Origin: a bacterium
Lineage (GTDB): Bacteria; Chloroflexota; Dormibacteria; Aeolococcales; Bog-877
Assembly: GCA_021785655.1 (NCBI GenBank)
Contig: JAJYET010000011.1
Location: 1 to 58,264, forward strand
Length of the DNA stretch: 58,264 nucleotides
Direction of reading: 5' to 3'
In this document: one piece after another, positions 15,981-25,061 of the stretch
How the letters are laid out: every line of letters begins with the position of its first letter
Position numbering within the stretch: the stretch's first letter is position 1
Notes under the pieces: generated by a model
Told to the model about the DNA's origin: nothing
Seen by the model: the letters and a program-made list of their open reading frames with translations, nothing else
Database searches by the model: none
Made by a program: the position numbers and the translations under genes

Positions 15981-18326
15981 ATGGCGGTCACTCAGTTGAT
16001 CGGAGCCCGGGTTCAGCGCCGCGAGGACCCGCGGCTGATCACCGGCCACGGACACTTCATCGAAGACCACACCCTGCCCGGGCTGACCCACCTGGCGGTG
16101 GTGCGCAGCCCCCACCCCCACGCCCGCATCCTCGGCATCGACGGAGCGGCGGCCCGGGCGCTTCCGGGGGTGCTGGCGGTGCTCACCGCCGCCGACTTCC
16201 ACAAGGTCCTCAGTGGGAGCATGCCGGTCACCCCGGCCTTCGCCCCGGAGAAGAAGTACGTCCCGGAGCGCTTCCCGATCGCGGATCACGAGGTGTGCTT
16301 CCAGGGGGAGCCGGTGGCGGTGGTGGTGGCCACCGACCGCTACCTGGCCGCCGACGCCGCCGACCTGGTCCATGTCACGTACGAGACCCTGCCGGCGGTG
16401 GTGGACCCAGAGCAGGCGATGAGCGCGGGCAGCCCCCTGGTCCACAGCGACGGCCCCGACAACATCGGCTGGGACATGACCTACGCGGGCGGCGACATCG
16501 ACGCCGCCTTCAGCCGGGCCGAGGTGGTGGTGAGAGAGCGCATCCTCCAGCAGCGGCTGGCCCCCACCGCCATGGAGACCCGGGGGGTGATGGCGAGCTA
16601 CTCCCCGTATGGCGAGCAGCTCAGCCTCTGGCTCAGCAGCCAGAACCCCCATTTCATACGCCTCTTCGTGTCCGGGGCCATGGGGATCCCGGAGAGCCGG
16701 GTCAGGGTCGTCTCCCCGGACGTGGGCGGGGGCTTCGGCAGCAAGATCAGCCCCTACCCCGAGGACTACCTGGTGCCAGCCGCGTCCAAGATCCTGGGCC
16801 GGCCGGTGCGCTGGATCGAGACCCGGACCGAGAGCGTCATGACCACCATCCACGGCCGGGGGCAGGTGTTCACCGCGGAGGCCGCGGCCCTCCGGGACGG
16901 AACCCTCCTGGGGCTCCGCCTGACCCAGGTGCTGGACCTCGGCGCCTACCACGGGACCTTCGGGGCCTTCCAGGCCTGCGCCTGCCTCATGTCGGGAGGG
17001 GTGTACCGCTGGGAGGCGATCTCAGCCCGTACCGTGGGGGTGCTCACCAACAAGGTGCCCACCGACCCCTACCGGGGGGCTGGCCGGCCTGAGGGCACCC
17101 ACCTCTGCGAGCGGATGGTGGACCGCATGGCCGACGAGCTGGGGATGGACCCCGCCGAGCTCCGACGCAAGAACTTCGCCCGCGAGTTCCCGTTCGTGAA
17201 CAACTTCGGCCTTACCTACGACTCCGGCAACTACGACGGCACCCTGGATCGGGCCCTGGAGCTCTCCGACTACCAGGGGTGGCGTCAGCGCCAGGCGGGG
17301 GCCCGAGGGGAGGGCAGGCTGGTCGGCATCGGCCTCTCCACCTGGGTGGAGATCTGCGGCTTCGGCCCCAGCGCTGCCACCGCCGGAGCCACCGGGGGGA
17401 TCGCCCTGGTGGAGTCCGCCCAGATCCGCTTCCTGCCCTCCGGCTCGGTGGCCGCCTACGTCGGCACCCACGCTCACGGGCAGGGCCACGACACCACCTT
17501 CTCCCAGCTGGTGGCAGAGACCCTGGGGGTGCCGCTGGAGGCGGTCGACCTGCGCCACGGAGACACCGCCGAGGGCCCGGCGTTCGGCTACGGCACCTAC
17601 GGCAGCCGCAGCCTTTCGGTGGGCGGGATGGCCCTCTACACCGCCTCTCAGGAGATCCTCGCCAAGGCGAGGAAGCTTGCCGCCCACCTTCTGGAGGCAT
17701 CCCCGGAGGACCTGGAGTTCACGGCCGGCGCCTTCACGGTCCGGGGCAACCCCCAGGCCAGGAAGACGATCCAGGAGGTGGCCCTGGCCAGCTACGGGGG
17801 CGGCCTCCCCGAGGGAATGGAGCAAGGGCTGGAGGCGGTGAGCCACTTCGACCCGCCCAACTTCGTCTGGCCCTTCGGCGCCCATGTGTGCGTGGTCGAG
17901 GTGGACCGCGAGACCGGGGCGGCGGAGATACTCAGCTACACCGGGGTCGATGACTGCGGCAACGTCATCAATCCCATGATCGTCGAGGGCCAGGTCCAAG
18001 GAGGCATCGCCCAGAGCATCGCCCAGGCGCTCTTCGAGGAGGTGGTCTACGACGAGGAGTCGGGACAGCTCCTGACCGGGACCATGCTGGACTACCTGGT
18101 CCCCACCATGAACGAGCTCCCGACCCCCAAGCTCGACCGCACCGTGACTCCCAGCCCCACCAATGCCCTCGGGGTGAAGGGAATCGGGGAGGCGGGGACG
18201 ATCGCGGCCTCGGCGGCGGTGATCAACGCCGTCTGCGACGCGCTGAGGCCGCTGGGAATCCACCATGTGGACATGCCCGCCAGTCCGGACCGGCTCTGGC
18301 GGCTGATGCAGGAGGCAGGGCGGTGA
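15981..18326 (+). CDS. coxL: Molybdenum hydroxylase large subunit (form II CoxL-like)
   Basis: A 781-residue catalytic subunit of the xanthine oxidase/CO dehydrogenase family. It carries the Moco and has family-typical length. The active-site loop reads PYRGAGR (363-369), the form II type; form I CO dehydrogenases have AYRCSFR with the Cu-ligand Cys, which is absent here. The catalytic base Glu737 is in GVKGIGEAG, and GGGFGSK supports the fold. Because form II enzymes include aldehyde oxidases, purine and aromatic hydroxylases as well as possible CODHs, the substrate is open. GGAGGG precedes the ATG. The end overlaps coxM by 4 nt (GTGA). Confidence 0.92.
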   Translation: MAVTQLIGARVQRREDPRLITGHGHFIEDHTLPGLTHLAVVRSPHPHARILGIDGAAARALPGVLAVLTAADFHKVLSGSMPVTPAFAPEKKYVPERFPIADHEVCFQGEPVAVVVATDRYLAADAADLVHVTYETLPAVVDPEQAMSAGSPLVHSDGPDNIGWDMTYAGGDIDAAFSRAEVVVRERILQQRLAPTAMETRGVMASYSPYGEQLSLWLSSQNPHFIRLFVSGAMGIPESRVRVVSPDVGGGFGSKISPYPEDYLVPAASKILGRPVRWIETRTESVMTTIHGRGQVFTAEAAALRDGTLLGLRLTQVLDLGAYHGTFGAFQACACLMSGGVYRWEAISARTVGVLTNKVPTDPYRGAGRPEGTHLCERMVDRMADELGMDPAELRRKNFAREFPFVNNFGLTYDSGNYDGTLDRALELSDYQGWRQRQAGARGEGRLVGIGLSTWVEICGFGPSAATAGATGGIALVESAQIRFLPSGSVAAYVGTHAHGQGHDTTFSQLVAETLGVPLEAVDLRHGDTAEGPAFGYGTYGSRSLSVGGMALYTASQEILAKARKLAAHLLEASPEDLEFTAGAFTVRGNPQARKTIQEVALASYGGGLPEGMEQGLEAVSHFDPPNFVWPFGAHVCVVEVDRETGAAEILSYTGVDDCGNVINPMIVEGQVQGGIAQSIAQALFEEVVYDEESGQLLTGTMLDYLVPTMNELPTPKLDRTVTPSPTNALGVKGIGEAGTIAASAAVINAVCDALRPLGIHHVDMPASPDRLWRLMQEAGR

Positions 18327-19129
18327 TTCCAGCAGCATTCCAGTACTCGAAAGCCGGCTCGGTGAAGGAGGCGGTGGCCCAGCTGAGGGAGGCCGGCCCG
18401 GAGGCCAAGGTGATCGCCGGAGGGCAGAGCCTGATCCCGCTCCTGCGGCTCCGGCTCTCCCAACCGTCGCACCTGGTCGACGTCAACGGGGTCCGGGAGC
18501 TCGACTACGTCCACCCGGAGGGCGACCTCCTGCGCGTGGGCGCGATGACCCGGCACTCGACGATGGCCCGCTCTCAGCTGGTGCAGCGCCACCTTCCCCT
18601 GCTCGCGGAGATGGCCGCCCAGGTGGGCGACCCGCAGATCCGGGCCCGGGGCACGCTGGGCGGGGTCATCGCCCATGCCGATGCCGCGGGAGACTACCCC
18701 ACGCTGGCGGTGATGCTCGACGCCACCATCGTCACGGACCGGCGCCGGGTTGCGGCCCGGGACTTCTTCCAGCACCTCTTCACCACCGTGCTGGCCGAGG
18801 ACGAGCTGGTCTGCGAAGTGGTCTTCCCCATGGCCCCGGGGCCCCACCGGTACCTCAAGTTCCGACGCCGGCTGTACGACTGGGCCATCGTTGGGGCCGC
18901 TGTGCAGAAGCTGGACTCGGGGTGGCGGGTGGGGCTGACGCACGTCGGCCCGAGCGCGGTGCGGGCGGCCGCGGTGGAGGCCCGCCTGCAGGCCGGGGCC
19001 ACCTTCCAGGAGGCCGCCGCCGCCGCCGCGGACGGCCTGGAACCCCCCAGCGACGTTCGCGCCTCTGCCGACTACCGACGCCATCTCGCCCGGGTCCTCA
19101 CCCGCCGGGCGCTGGAACAGGCGGCCTGA
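18323..19129 (+). CDS. coxM: Molybdenum hydroxylase FAD-binding subunit (CoxM-like)
   Basis: A 268-residue flavoprotein subunit that accepts electrons from the [2Fe-2S] clusters. The two FAD-binding motifs are visible as AGGQSLIPLL (about 32-41) and TLGGVIAHADAAGDYP (about 112-127), the latter matching the GGSLAHADPAAD pattern of CoxM. The GTG start overlaps the coxL stop by 4 nt, indicating translational coupling and supporting a 1:1 LMS complex. Length is normal (about 270-290). Confidence 0.92.
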   Translation: MIPAAFQYSKAGSVKEAVAQLREAGPEAKVIAGGQSLIPLLRLRLSQPSHLVDVNGVRELDYVHPEGDLLRVGAMTRHSTMARSQLVQRHLPLLAEMAAQVGDPQIRARGTLGGVIAHADAAGDYPTLAVMLDATIVTDRRRVAARDFFQHLFTTVLAEDELVCEVVFPMAPGPHRYLKFRRRLYDWAIVGAAVQKLDSGWRVGLTHVGPSAVRAAAVEARLQAGATFQEAAAAAADGLEPPSDVRASADYRRHLARVLTRRALEQAA

Positions 19130-19144
19130 GGGCGGTCGGGGCTG

Positions 19145-20074
19145 GTGGCCCAGGGCGCGGAAGGGGCGCCGGGAGAGTTTGGCTGGCCGGGGGCGCGGGG
19201 CCTCGACTCGGTCGAGGAGATGCGCTCCCGGCTGGCCGCCGCCAGCTACCTCGCGGACCCCGCCCTGGCCACCGTCGCCTACTTGGGGCTGAAACTGGAA
19301 CGCCCGGTGCTCCTGGAGGGGGAGGCGGGGGTCGGCAAGACCGAACTGGCCAAGGCCCTCGCCCGGGTGCTGGGCGCTCCTCTGGTGCGGCTGCAGTGCT
19401 ACGAGGGCATCGACGTGAGCCAGGCGCTGTACGAGTGGAACCACGCCGGCCAGCTCCTGGCGATCCGGCAGCATGAGGGGGGCGGTCCGGACCTCGACCT
19501 GTACGCCGACCGCTTCCTCATCCGCCGGCCCCTCTTGGAGGCCCTGGCTCCCGCGGACGGGCGGCGCCGGGTGCTGCTCATCGATGAGGTGGACCGCAGC
19601 GACGACGAGTTCGAGGCGTTCCTCCTGGAGATGCTCTCCGACTGGCAGGTGACGATCCCCGAGCGCGGCACCCTCAGCTGCGAGCGTCCCCCGCTGGTGC
19701 TCCTGACCTCCAACCGGACCCGGGAGCTCCACGACGCCCTGAAGAGGCGCTGCCTGTACCACTGGATCGACTACCCGGGGGCCGCCGAGGAGCTGGCGAT
19801 CGTGCGGCTGCGCCTTCCCGAGGTCCCGGCCCAGCTGGCCGGGCAGGTGGTGGCGTTCGTGCAGCAGCTGCGCTCCCTGCAGCTCTACAAGCTGCCAGGG
19901 GTGGCCGAGACGCTAGATTGGGCGGCCGCCCTGCTGGCGCTGGAGCGCCACCGGCTGGACCCAGAGCTGGTGGCAGCCACCCTGGGCAGCCTGCTCAAGT
20001 ACCAGGAGGACCTGGCAGCGGTGTCGGGAAACAGGCTTCCGGAACTCCTGGCCGAGGCCGGTGTCGGGGGCTGA
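19145..20074 (+). CDS. coxD: MoxR-family AAA+ ATPase (CoxD-like)
   Basis: A 309-residue AAA+ chaperone. Walker A is EGEAGVGKTE (about 58-67), Walker B is LLIDEVDRSDDEFEAF and sensor 1 is LLTSNRTREL. In the CO-dehydrogenase system of Afipia (Oligotropha), CoxD with CoxE matures the active-site metal cluster. Here it probably assists maturation of the form II enzyme, although no Cu site is predicted. The GTG start lies 15 nt after coxM. The 3' end overlaps the VWA gene by 14 nt, the usual MoxR-VWA pairing. Confidence 0.9.
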   Translation: MAQGAEGAPGEFGWPGARGLDSVEEMRSRLAAASYLADPALATVAYLGLKLERPVLLEGEAGVGKTELAKALARVLGAPLVRLQCYEGIDVSQALYEWNHAGQLLAIRQHEGGGPDLDLYADRFLIRRPLLEALAPADGRRRVLLIDEVDRSDDEFEAFLLEMLSDWQVTIPERGTLSCERPPLVLLTSNRTRELHDALKRRCLYHWIDYPGAAEELAIVRLRLPEVPAQLAGQVVAFVQQLRSLQLYKLPGVAETLDWAAALLALERHRLDPELVAATLGSLLKYQEDLAAVSGNRLPELLAEAGVGG

Positions 20075-21233
20075 GGCCGGCGCGGCGACGGGGCTTCTAC
20101 CCACCCTGGTGGGGCTCGCCCGGCGGCTCCGGCGGGAGGGACTGCCCGTGGGCACCGCCGAGGTGCTGTTGGGGCTCCGGGCGGCGGCCCTGGTGGGCGT
20201 GGAGGACCGGAGTCGGCTGCGACTGGCGCTGCGCAGCTGCTGGTGCCACCAGCTTACCGACCTCGCCATCTTCGACCGGGCCTTCCAGGCGGAGCTCGGG
20301 GGCCCGCGCCCGGAGCCATCGCGGCTGGCCCGCCCCGTGGCCCGGATGGAAGTCCGCGCCGAGGCTCCGGGCGCGGCCGCCGACCCCTCCGGGCCTTGGT
20401 CCGAGGGGCCACTACGGGGGTTCGCCAGCTTGGAGGAGCGGCTGCGCCGGCTGGACTTCGCCGACTGCACCAGCGAGGAGCTGGCCGACCTGGAACGGGC
20501 GGTGGCCGAGCTGGCTGCCCGGCCAGCCATGCGCCGGTCCCGGCGCTACCGGCCCAGCCGCCGGGGCCGGCAACTGGACTGGCGGCGCACCAGCGCCGCA
20601 GCGCTGCGTTCCGGGGGCGAGCCGGTGCGGCTTCGCCGCCGCCGCCGGGGGGAGCGTCCGATGCAGCTCCTGCTGATCTGCGATGTGAGCGGGTCCATGG
20701 AGCGCTACGCTCGCCTGATGGTGCGCTTCCTCCACGCCCTGGAGAGGACCTCCCCAGGAGCCGAGGCCTTCCTCTTCGGCACCCGCCTCACCCGGGTCAC
20801 CAGGGAGCTCCGGCAGCCGGATCCCGGCGCGGCGCTCCGGGCGGTGGGCGCCGCCGTCCCGGACTGGTCCGGCGGCACGCGGATCGGCGACTGCCTCCAC
20901 GAGCTGCTCACAAGGTGGGGCGGGCGGGCCCTCAGCCGCGGTCCGGTGACCATCCTGCTCAGCGACGGCTGGGAGACTGGGGATGTGTCCCGGCTGACGG
21001 AGGCGGCCGCCCGGCTGCAGCGGGGCAGCCGCCTGCTCATCTGGTGCAACCCGCGGATGGGCGATCCGGACTTCCGACCAGAGGCGGCGGGGATGCGCGC
21101 GGCGCTGCCCCATCTGGACCGCCTCCAGCCGGTTCACAACTACGCCAGCCTGCTGGAGCTCAGCCGCGTCCTCAGGCTGGACGAGAGCCGGCGGCGGGGC
21201 CGGGGCCGGAGGATGGGGGGGAGCCTTGCTTGA
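20061..21233 (+). CDS. coxE: VWA-domain protein CoxE-like
   Basis: A 390-residue partner of the MoxR ATPase. The N-terminal half is helical, and the mid part is basic and Arg-rich (RRSRRYRPSRRGR). The C-terminal von Willebrand A domain has an intact MIDAS motif DVSGSM near residue 208, with the downstream Asp in ILLSDGWETGD. MoxR/VWA pairs insert or remodel metal cofactors. The GTG at 20061 lies inside the coxD 3' end. The C-terminus (RRRGRGRRMGG) is basic and possibly disordered. Confidence 0.9.
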   Translation: MSGAEAGAATGLLPTLVGLARRLRREGLPVGTAEVLLGLRAAALVGVEDRSRLRLALRSCWCHQLTDLAIFDRAFQAELGGPRPEPSRLARPVARMEVRAEAPGAAADPSGPWSEGPLRGFASLEERLRRLDFADCTSEELADLERAVAELAARPAMRRSRRYRPSRRGRQLDWRRTSAAALRSGGEPVRLRRRRRGERPMQLLLICDVSGSMERYARLMVRFLHALERTSPGAEAFLFGTRLTRVTRELRQPDPGAALRAVGAAVPDWSGGTRIGDCLHELLTRWGGRALSRGPVTILLSDGWETGDVSRLTEAAARLQRGSRLLIWCNPRMGDPDFRPEAAGMRAALPHLDRLQPVHNYASLLELSRVLRLDESRRRGRGRRMGGSLA

Positions 21234-22275
21234 GCTGATCCCGACCCTGGATAGCTGGGCCCCTGAGTTCCCGGAGGTGGCGATGGCCACTGTGGTGCGC
21301 ACCTGGGGCTCAACCCCGCGCCCCCCCGGCGCCCGGCTGGCGATCGCCCCGGACGGGAGGATGGCGGGCTCGGTGAGCGGGGGATGCCTGGAGGCGGAGG
21401 TGGTGGAGCAGGGGCTGCGGACCCTCAGGGGGGAGGAGCCCCGGGTCCTCCACTACGGGATAGCGGACGAGCTGGGCTGGACGGTGGGGCTGGCCTGTGG
21501 GGGGGAGGTGGACATCTTCGTGGAGCGGCTCCGCTGGGAGCCCGCCGACCCCTTGGTCGCCGAGCTCAGGGCGGCGGCCGAGACGGGGGCGGACGCGGTC
21601 CTCTGCACCTGGATCGGCGGTCCTGAGGTGGGCCGTCGGGCGCTGTTGGTGGGGGAGCGGCTGGTGGGGGGCGGCCGGCCCTCGGAGCTGGCGGCGGTCA
21701 CCGCGGCGGCCTCCGCCCACCTGCGCAGCGGCCTGGCCGGGGTAGAGGTGGTCGGAGGGGAGGAGGTGCTTCTGGAGCCGCTGGGCACCGCACCGGAGAT
21801 GGTGATCGTGGGCGCGGTGGACACCGGCTCCTCCCTCTGCCGGCTGGCCCAGGAGGTGGGGTACCGGGTGCTGGTGGTGGACCCCAGGGAGCGGTTCTTG
21901 ACCCGGGAGCGGTTCCCCAGCGCGGATCAGCTGATCCAGGAGTGGCCAGAGGCCGCCCTGGCACGGCTCAGGCTCGGGCCCCGGGACGCGGCGGTCTGCC
22001 TCACCCACGACCCCAAGTTCGATGACCCAACCCTCCTGGCGCTGCTACGGAGCGGGGTCGGATACATCGGGGCCATCGGCAGCCGCAAGACCCAGGAGAC
22101 CCGGCGGCAGCGGCTCCTCGAGATAGGCGCGGAGCCGCAATCCCTCTCCCGCATCCATGGCCCGGTGGGGCTGGACCTGGGCGGTGTCACCCCGGCAGAG
22201 CAGGCGCTCGCCATCCTGGCGGAGGCCGTGGCCACCCGGTACGGGCGGGGCGGGCTGCCCCTCCAGGCGGGATGA
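21226..22275 (+). CDS. xdhC: XdhC/CoxF-family molybdenum cofactor insertion protein
   Basis: A 349-residue XdhC-type chaperone that binds Moco, helps its sulfuration and delivers it to the large subunit. The N-terminal XdhC domain has GSTPRPPGARLAI and GSVSGGCLEAEVVE. The C-terminal Rossmann domain begins at MVIVGAVDTGSSLC and continues through DPRERFLTRERFP and GYIGAIGSRKTQETRRQRL. The start is a TTG at 21226 overlapping the coxE stop by 8 nt, with GGGGGAG just upstream; no ATG or GTG fits. The mocA-like gene overlaps its end (ATGA). Confidence 0.9.
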   Translation: MLELIPTLDSWAPEFPEVAMATVVRTWGSTPRPPGARLAIAPDGRMAGSVSGGCLEAEVVEQGLRTLRGEEPRVLHYGIADELGWTVGLACGGEVDIFVERLRWEPADPLVAELRAAAETGADAVLCTWIGGPEVGRRALLVGERLVGGGRPSELAAVTAAASAHLRSGLAGVEVVGGEEVLLEPLGTAPEMVIVGAVDTGSSLCRLAQEVGYRVLVVDPRERFLTRERFPSADQLIQEWPEAALARLRLGPRDAAVCLTHDPKFDDPTLLALLRSGVGYIGAIGSRKTQETRRQRLLEIGAEPQSLSRIHGPVGLDLGGVTPAEQALAILAEAVATRYGRGGLPLQAG

Positions 22276-22916
22276 ACCGGGGGAGCCGGCCGCTCCTGGT
22301 GCTCGCGGCCGGCGCGAGTTCTCGCATGGGCCGGCCCAAGCCGCTCCTGGAACTGGGCGGGAGGACCCTCCTGGCCCACGCCCTCTGGGCGGCGCACGAG
22401 GGAGGGGCGGAACCCCTCCTGGTCGTCGCCCGGGACCCGGAGGAGCTCCGGTCGCGAGCGGGGCGCTTGCCGGCGGTGGAGTGGGTGGCGAGTCCCGAGG
22501 CCGCCCGCGGACAGTCGTACTCGCTCCGGGTGGGGCTGCGCGCGGCGCGGCGCCACCATCCGCGGGCGGTCCTGGTGGGGCTGGCCGACCAGGTGGGGCT
22601 GCGGCCGGAGGCGGTGGCCGCGGTGCTGGAGGCGGTGGCCCGGGGAGGCCGCGGAGCCTGGTGCGTGGCCTACGGCGGCGACCGCCGGGCCCCCGGCCAC
22701 CCGGTGGCGCTGGGCCCGGCCACCTGGCCCCTGGTGGATCGGCTCCAGGGCGACCGGGGAGCGGCGCCCATCCTGGCCGGTCTGGGCGAGGAGTTGAGGT
22801 GGGTAGACCTGCCCGCCGGATGGGGGCCGGTGGACTGCGACACCGAGGAGGACTACCAGGCGCTGCTGGCCGCCGACCTCGCCGGCCTTCGGGCCCTGTC
22901 TGGCGATGCGGGCTGA
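22272..22916 (+). CDS. mocA: Molybdenum cofactor cytidylyltransferase (MocA-like)
   Basis: A 214-residue nucleotidyltransferase that converts Mo-molybdopterin to the cytosine dinucleotide form used by xanthine-oxidase-family enzymes. The GT-A-type NTP-binding motif is LAAGASSRMGRPKPLLELGG (about 11-30). The metal-binding Asp is in LVGLADQVGL, where the usual Pro after DQ is Val. Its presence in a cox-like operon fits the need of this enzyme family for MCD. It overlaps xdhC by 4 nt upstream and the molybdopterin-binding gene by 11 nt downstream. Confidence 0.88.
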   Translation: MNRGSRPLLVLAAGASSRMGRPKPLLELGGRTLLAHALWAAHEGGAEPLLVVARDPEELRSRAGRLPAVEWVASPEAARGQSYSLRVGLRAARRHHPRAVLVGLADQVGLRPEAVAAVLEAVARGGRGAWCVAYGGDRRAPGHPVALGPATWPLVDRLQGDRGAAPILAGLGEELRWVDLPAGWGPVDCDTEEDYQALLAADLAGLRALSGDAG

Positions 22917-23949
22917 GCTCATCCCCCAGGAGGGCTGGCGGAGCTGCCCGGAGCGGTGGCTGGGAGGGGTGCTCTGCCACGACCTGAGGGCCGGAGACGG
23001 GAGCCGGCTGCTGGCCAAGGGGCACCGGCTGGAGCGCGCCGACGACGTGTTCTTGGAGGCGGCCTCGCCGGGCGACCTCCACCTGGTGTTCCTGGGGCCG
23101 GGAGACGTCGACGAGGACTCGGCGGCGGTGCGGCTGGCGGCGCGGGTGGTCGGGGAGGGATTGGTGGCCGGTCGGCCGGTGGAGTCCCAGGTGACCTGCC
23201 GGGCGCGCTGGCGGGGGCTGGTCCGGGTGGCCTCGGAGCGGCTGCTCGCCCTCAACGCGCTGGAGGGGGTCACGGTCTTCACCCTGCCGGACGGGATGCC
23301 GGTGGAGGCCGGGCGCTCGGTCGCCGGGGTCAAGGTGACCGGGCTCGGCATCCCGGCCGCGGTCCTCCAGGAGGCCGAGGCCCGGGCCGCAGCCAGGGGG
23401 CTGGTGGACGTCCTCCCCTTCCTGCCCCGCCGGGTGAGCGCCCTGGTGCTGGAGGGGCTCAGCGAGGCGCGCCGGACCCGGTTCGAGGAGGCGCTCCGGC
23501 TCAAGGTGGGGTGGCTGCAAGGATCCGTGCGGGAGGTGAGGTACCTTCCGGATCGCGGCGCGGCGGACCCGGGGGTGCTGAACTCCATGGCCGCCACCTC
23601 CGACCTCCTGCTGGTCGCTGGCGTGGCCTCCATCGACCCCCTGGACCGCCCCTGGCGTGCGCTCCTCGAGGCCGGTGCGGTCGCGGTGCGTCGGGGCCTT
23701 CCCGCCCATCCCGGCAGCAGCTACTGGGTGGCCCGGCTGGGATCGTGTGACGTGGTGGGGGTGGCCTCGTGCGGGATGTTCTCCCGCCGGACGGCGCTCG
23801 ACCTCCTGCTCTGCCGAAGCTTCTCCGGCGGTTCCCTGACACCGGAATACCTCGCCTCGCTTGGGGAGGGAGGGCTGCTGGCGCGGGAGCTCCAGCACCG
23901 CTTCCCCGATTACCAGGGCGAGGGCGGAGGGGTCCTGGAACCCGACTGA
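22906..23949 (+). CDS. Molybdopterin-binding (MoCF-biosynthesis domain) protein
   Basis: A 347-residue protein of the MoeA/MogA-like molybdopterin-binding group often encoded with MCD-dependent hydroxylases. An N-terminal region (VFLGPGDVDEDSAAVRLAARVVG) is followed by VEAGRSVAGVKVTGLGIPAAVL. A Rossmann-like MPT-binding half contains TSDLLLVAGVASIDPLDRP and GLPAHPGSSYWVARLG, where the last motif resembles the GxPxxPG loop of MogA/MoeA proteins. The exact reaction is not established; a role in holding or delivering Mo-MPT to mocA is likely. It is the last gene of the operon. Confidence 0.82.
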   Translation: MRAELIPQEGWRSCPERWLGGVLCHDLRAGDGSRLLAKGHRLERADDVFLEAASPGDLHLVFLGPGDVDEDSAAVRLAARVVGEGLVAGRPVESQVTCRARWRGLVRVASERLLALNALEGVTVFTLPDGMPVEAGRSVAGVKVTGLGIPAAVLQEAEARAAARGLVDVLPFLPRRVSALVLEGLSEARRTRFEEALRLKVGWLQGSVREVRYLPDRGAADPGVLNSMAATSDLLLVAGVASIDPLDRPWRALLEAGAVAVRRGLPAHPGSSYWVARLGSCDVVGVASCGMFSRRTALDLLLCRSFSGGSLTPEYLASLGEGGLLARELQHRFPDYQGEGGGVLEPD

Positions 23950-24286
23950 CCAGCCCGGAGGCGATCCACCGCCCGGCGCGGGAGGGAACCGGCCTCCCTG
24001 AGCGCCGCCAGATCGCCCGCGGGGCCCTGCCCCCAACCAACCAGCCGCCCATCCCACGCGGACTCCGAAGATGCAGGGGCGCTCCGCCCCTCCGGTCCCC
24101 GATCTCGAACGCGCGGTCGAGCACATGCCAGGCGCAGGGGCGGATGCCGTACCCGAGCCGCCACCTGGCGCCGCCGGCTCCGCTGCGCCGGGCGGCGGCG
24201 AGCTCCCGGCGCGGCGGCTGGGGACGACGAACGCATGTGCGCCAGAGTGAACCGAGCCGCATCCGCGCCGCGGGTCTTTGTCTTGC
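23950..24286. other. Intergenic region after the cox-like operon
   Basis: A 337-nt gap between convergent transcription units (operon end on plus, ArsR-type gene end on minus). It contains two GC-rich inverted repeats (GGGAGG/CCTCCC at 23980-23998 and the stem at 24075-24091) and no convincing coding sequence, tRNA or T-rich terminator tail. Confidence 0.5.
24075..24091. terminator. Perfect 7-bp stem-loop, possible terminator
   Basis: AGGGGCG-CTC-CGCCCCT forms a perfect hairpin with a 3-nt loop in the gap between convergent genes. No T tract follows on either strand, so it would be a non-canonical terminator or a processing stem. Confidence 0.3.
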
Positions 24287-24940
24287 CTACTTGCGGCGCT
24301 GGGTTCCCCGATCCGCGACCTCGGGGAGCCGAACGGGGAACGTGAACGAGATGAGCTCCACCGGGACCGTTCCCGGGGGCCTCTTGGCGGGGTCCAGGCG
24401 GGGCAAGAATTCTCCCAGCATGGTGTGCAGCCGGCGCTGGAGATCCTGCAACTCCTCCCGGGTCACGAAGAGCAGGAACTGATTGGTCTCGGCCACCGCC
24501 TGCCAATCCGGCGGATAGGTGGACTTGGTCGCCTCCCAGCGCTCCAGGTGCTCTATCAGCCGGCGGCGGAACATGCCCCCCAGAACCTCCGCCTCCACCG
24601 TCGCCGCGGCGTCCTCGCCCTCCCGGGGGACGGTGTTGGCTCGAGCGACCAGGCGCCACGGCCGGCGCCGCCCCGGTCCGCGCTCCCCCTCCTCGATGAA
24701 ACCGTAGCGGGCGAGCTGCCGGAGGTGGAACGAGCAGGTGGTGGGGCTCTCCCCCAACACCTCGGACACCTCCGTTGCGGTCAGCGGGCCATCCACCGCC
24801 AGCGCCTCCAGGAGCGCGATGCGGAGAGGATGGGCCAGCGCCCGAAGAGTCCTGGCGTCCTCCAGCCGGCGGTAGCCCCGGCGCGGATCCGCAGGGTCAG
24901 GCGGGGGAGTCTCGGCCTCCCCGGGGCGGGGGTCGGTCAC
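24287..24940 (-). CDS. ArsR-type winged-helix transcriptional regulator
   Basis: A 217-residue regulator. A winged helix (about 28-90) has LRALAHPLRIALLEAL and the recognition region SEVLGESPTTCSFHLRQLARYGFI, the HTH_20/ArsR pattern. There are no metal-binding CxC motifs. The C-terminal half (FVTREELQDLQRRL) is a helical effector or dimerisation region. Start is GTG 24940. It ends toward the 3' end of the cox-like operon and could regulate that operon or the neighbouring PucR-like gene; the sequence does not show which. Confidence 0.88.
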   Translation of the reverse strand: MTDPRPGEAETPPPDPADPRRGYRRLEDARTLRALAHPLRIALLEALAVDGPLTATEVSEVLGESPTTCSFHLRQLARYGFIEEGERGPGRRRPWRLVARANTVPREGEDAAATVEAEVLGGMFRRRLIEHLERWEATKSTYPPDWQAVAETNQFLLFVTREELQDLQRRLHTMLGEFLPRLDPAKRPPGTVPVELISFTFPVRLPEVADRGTQRRK

Positions 24941-25061
24941 CCGGGAGCCCTCCCAGCCGAGGAACCGCGTCGGCCAGAGGGGGGCTGACCTTCAGAGCGT
25001 CGCGGCAGATGGGCCACCACTCCGCCATGGTCGCAGACCCGGCCGCACGGCGGGGCCGAGG

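Noticed and set aside
15981-18326. Carbon monoxide dehydrogenase form I
   Set aside because: The active-site loop is PYRGAGR, not AYRCSFR; the Cu-ligand Cys is missing, so aerobic CO oxidation cannot be claimed.
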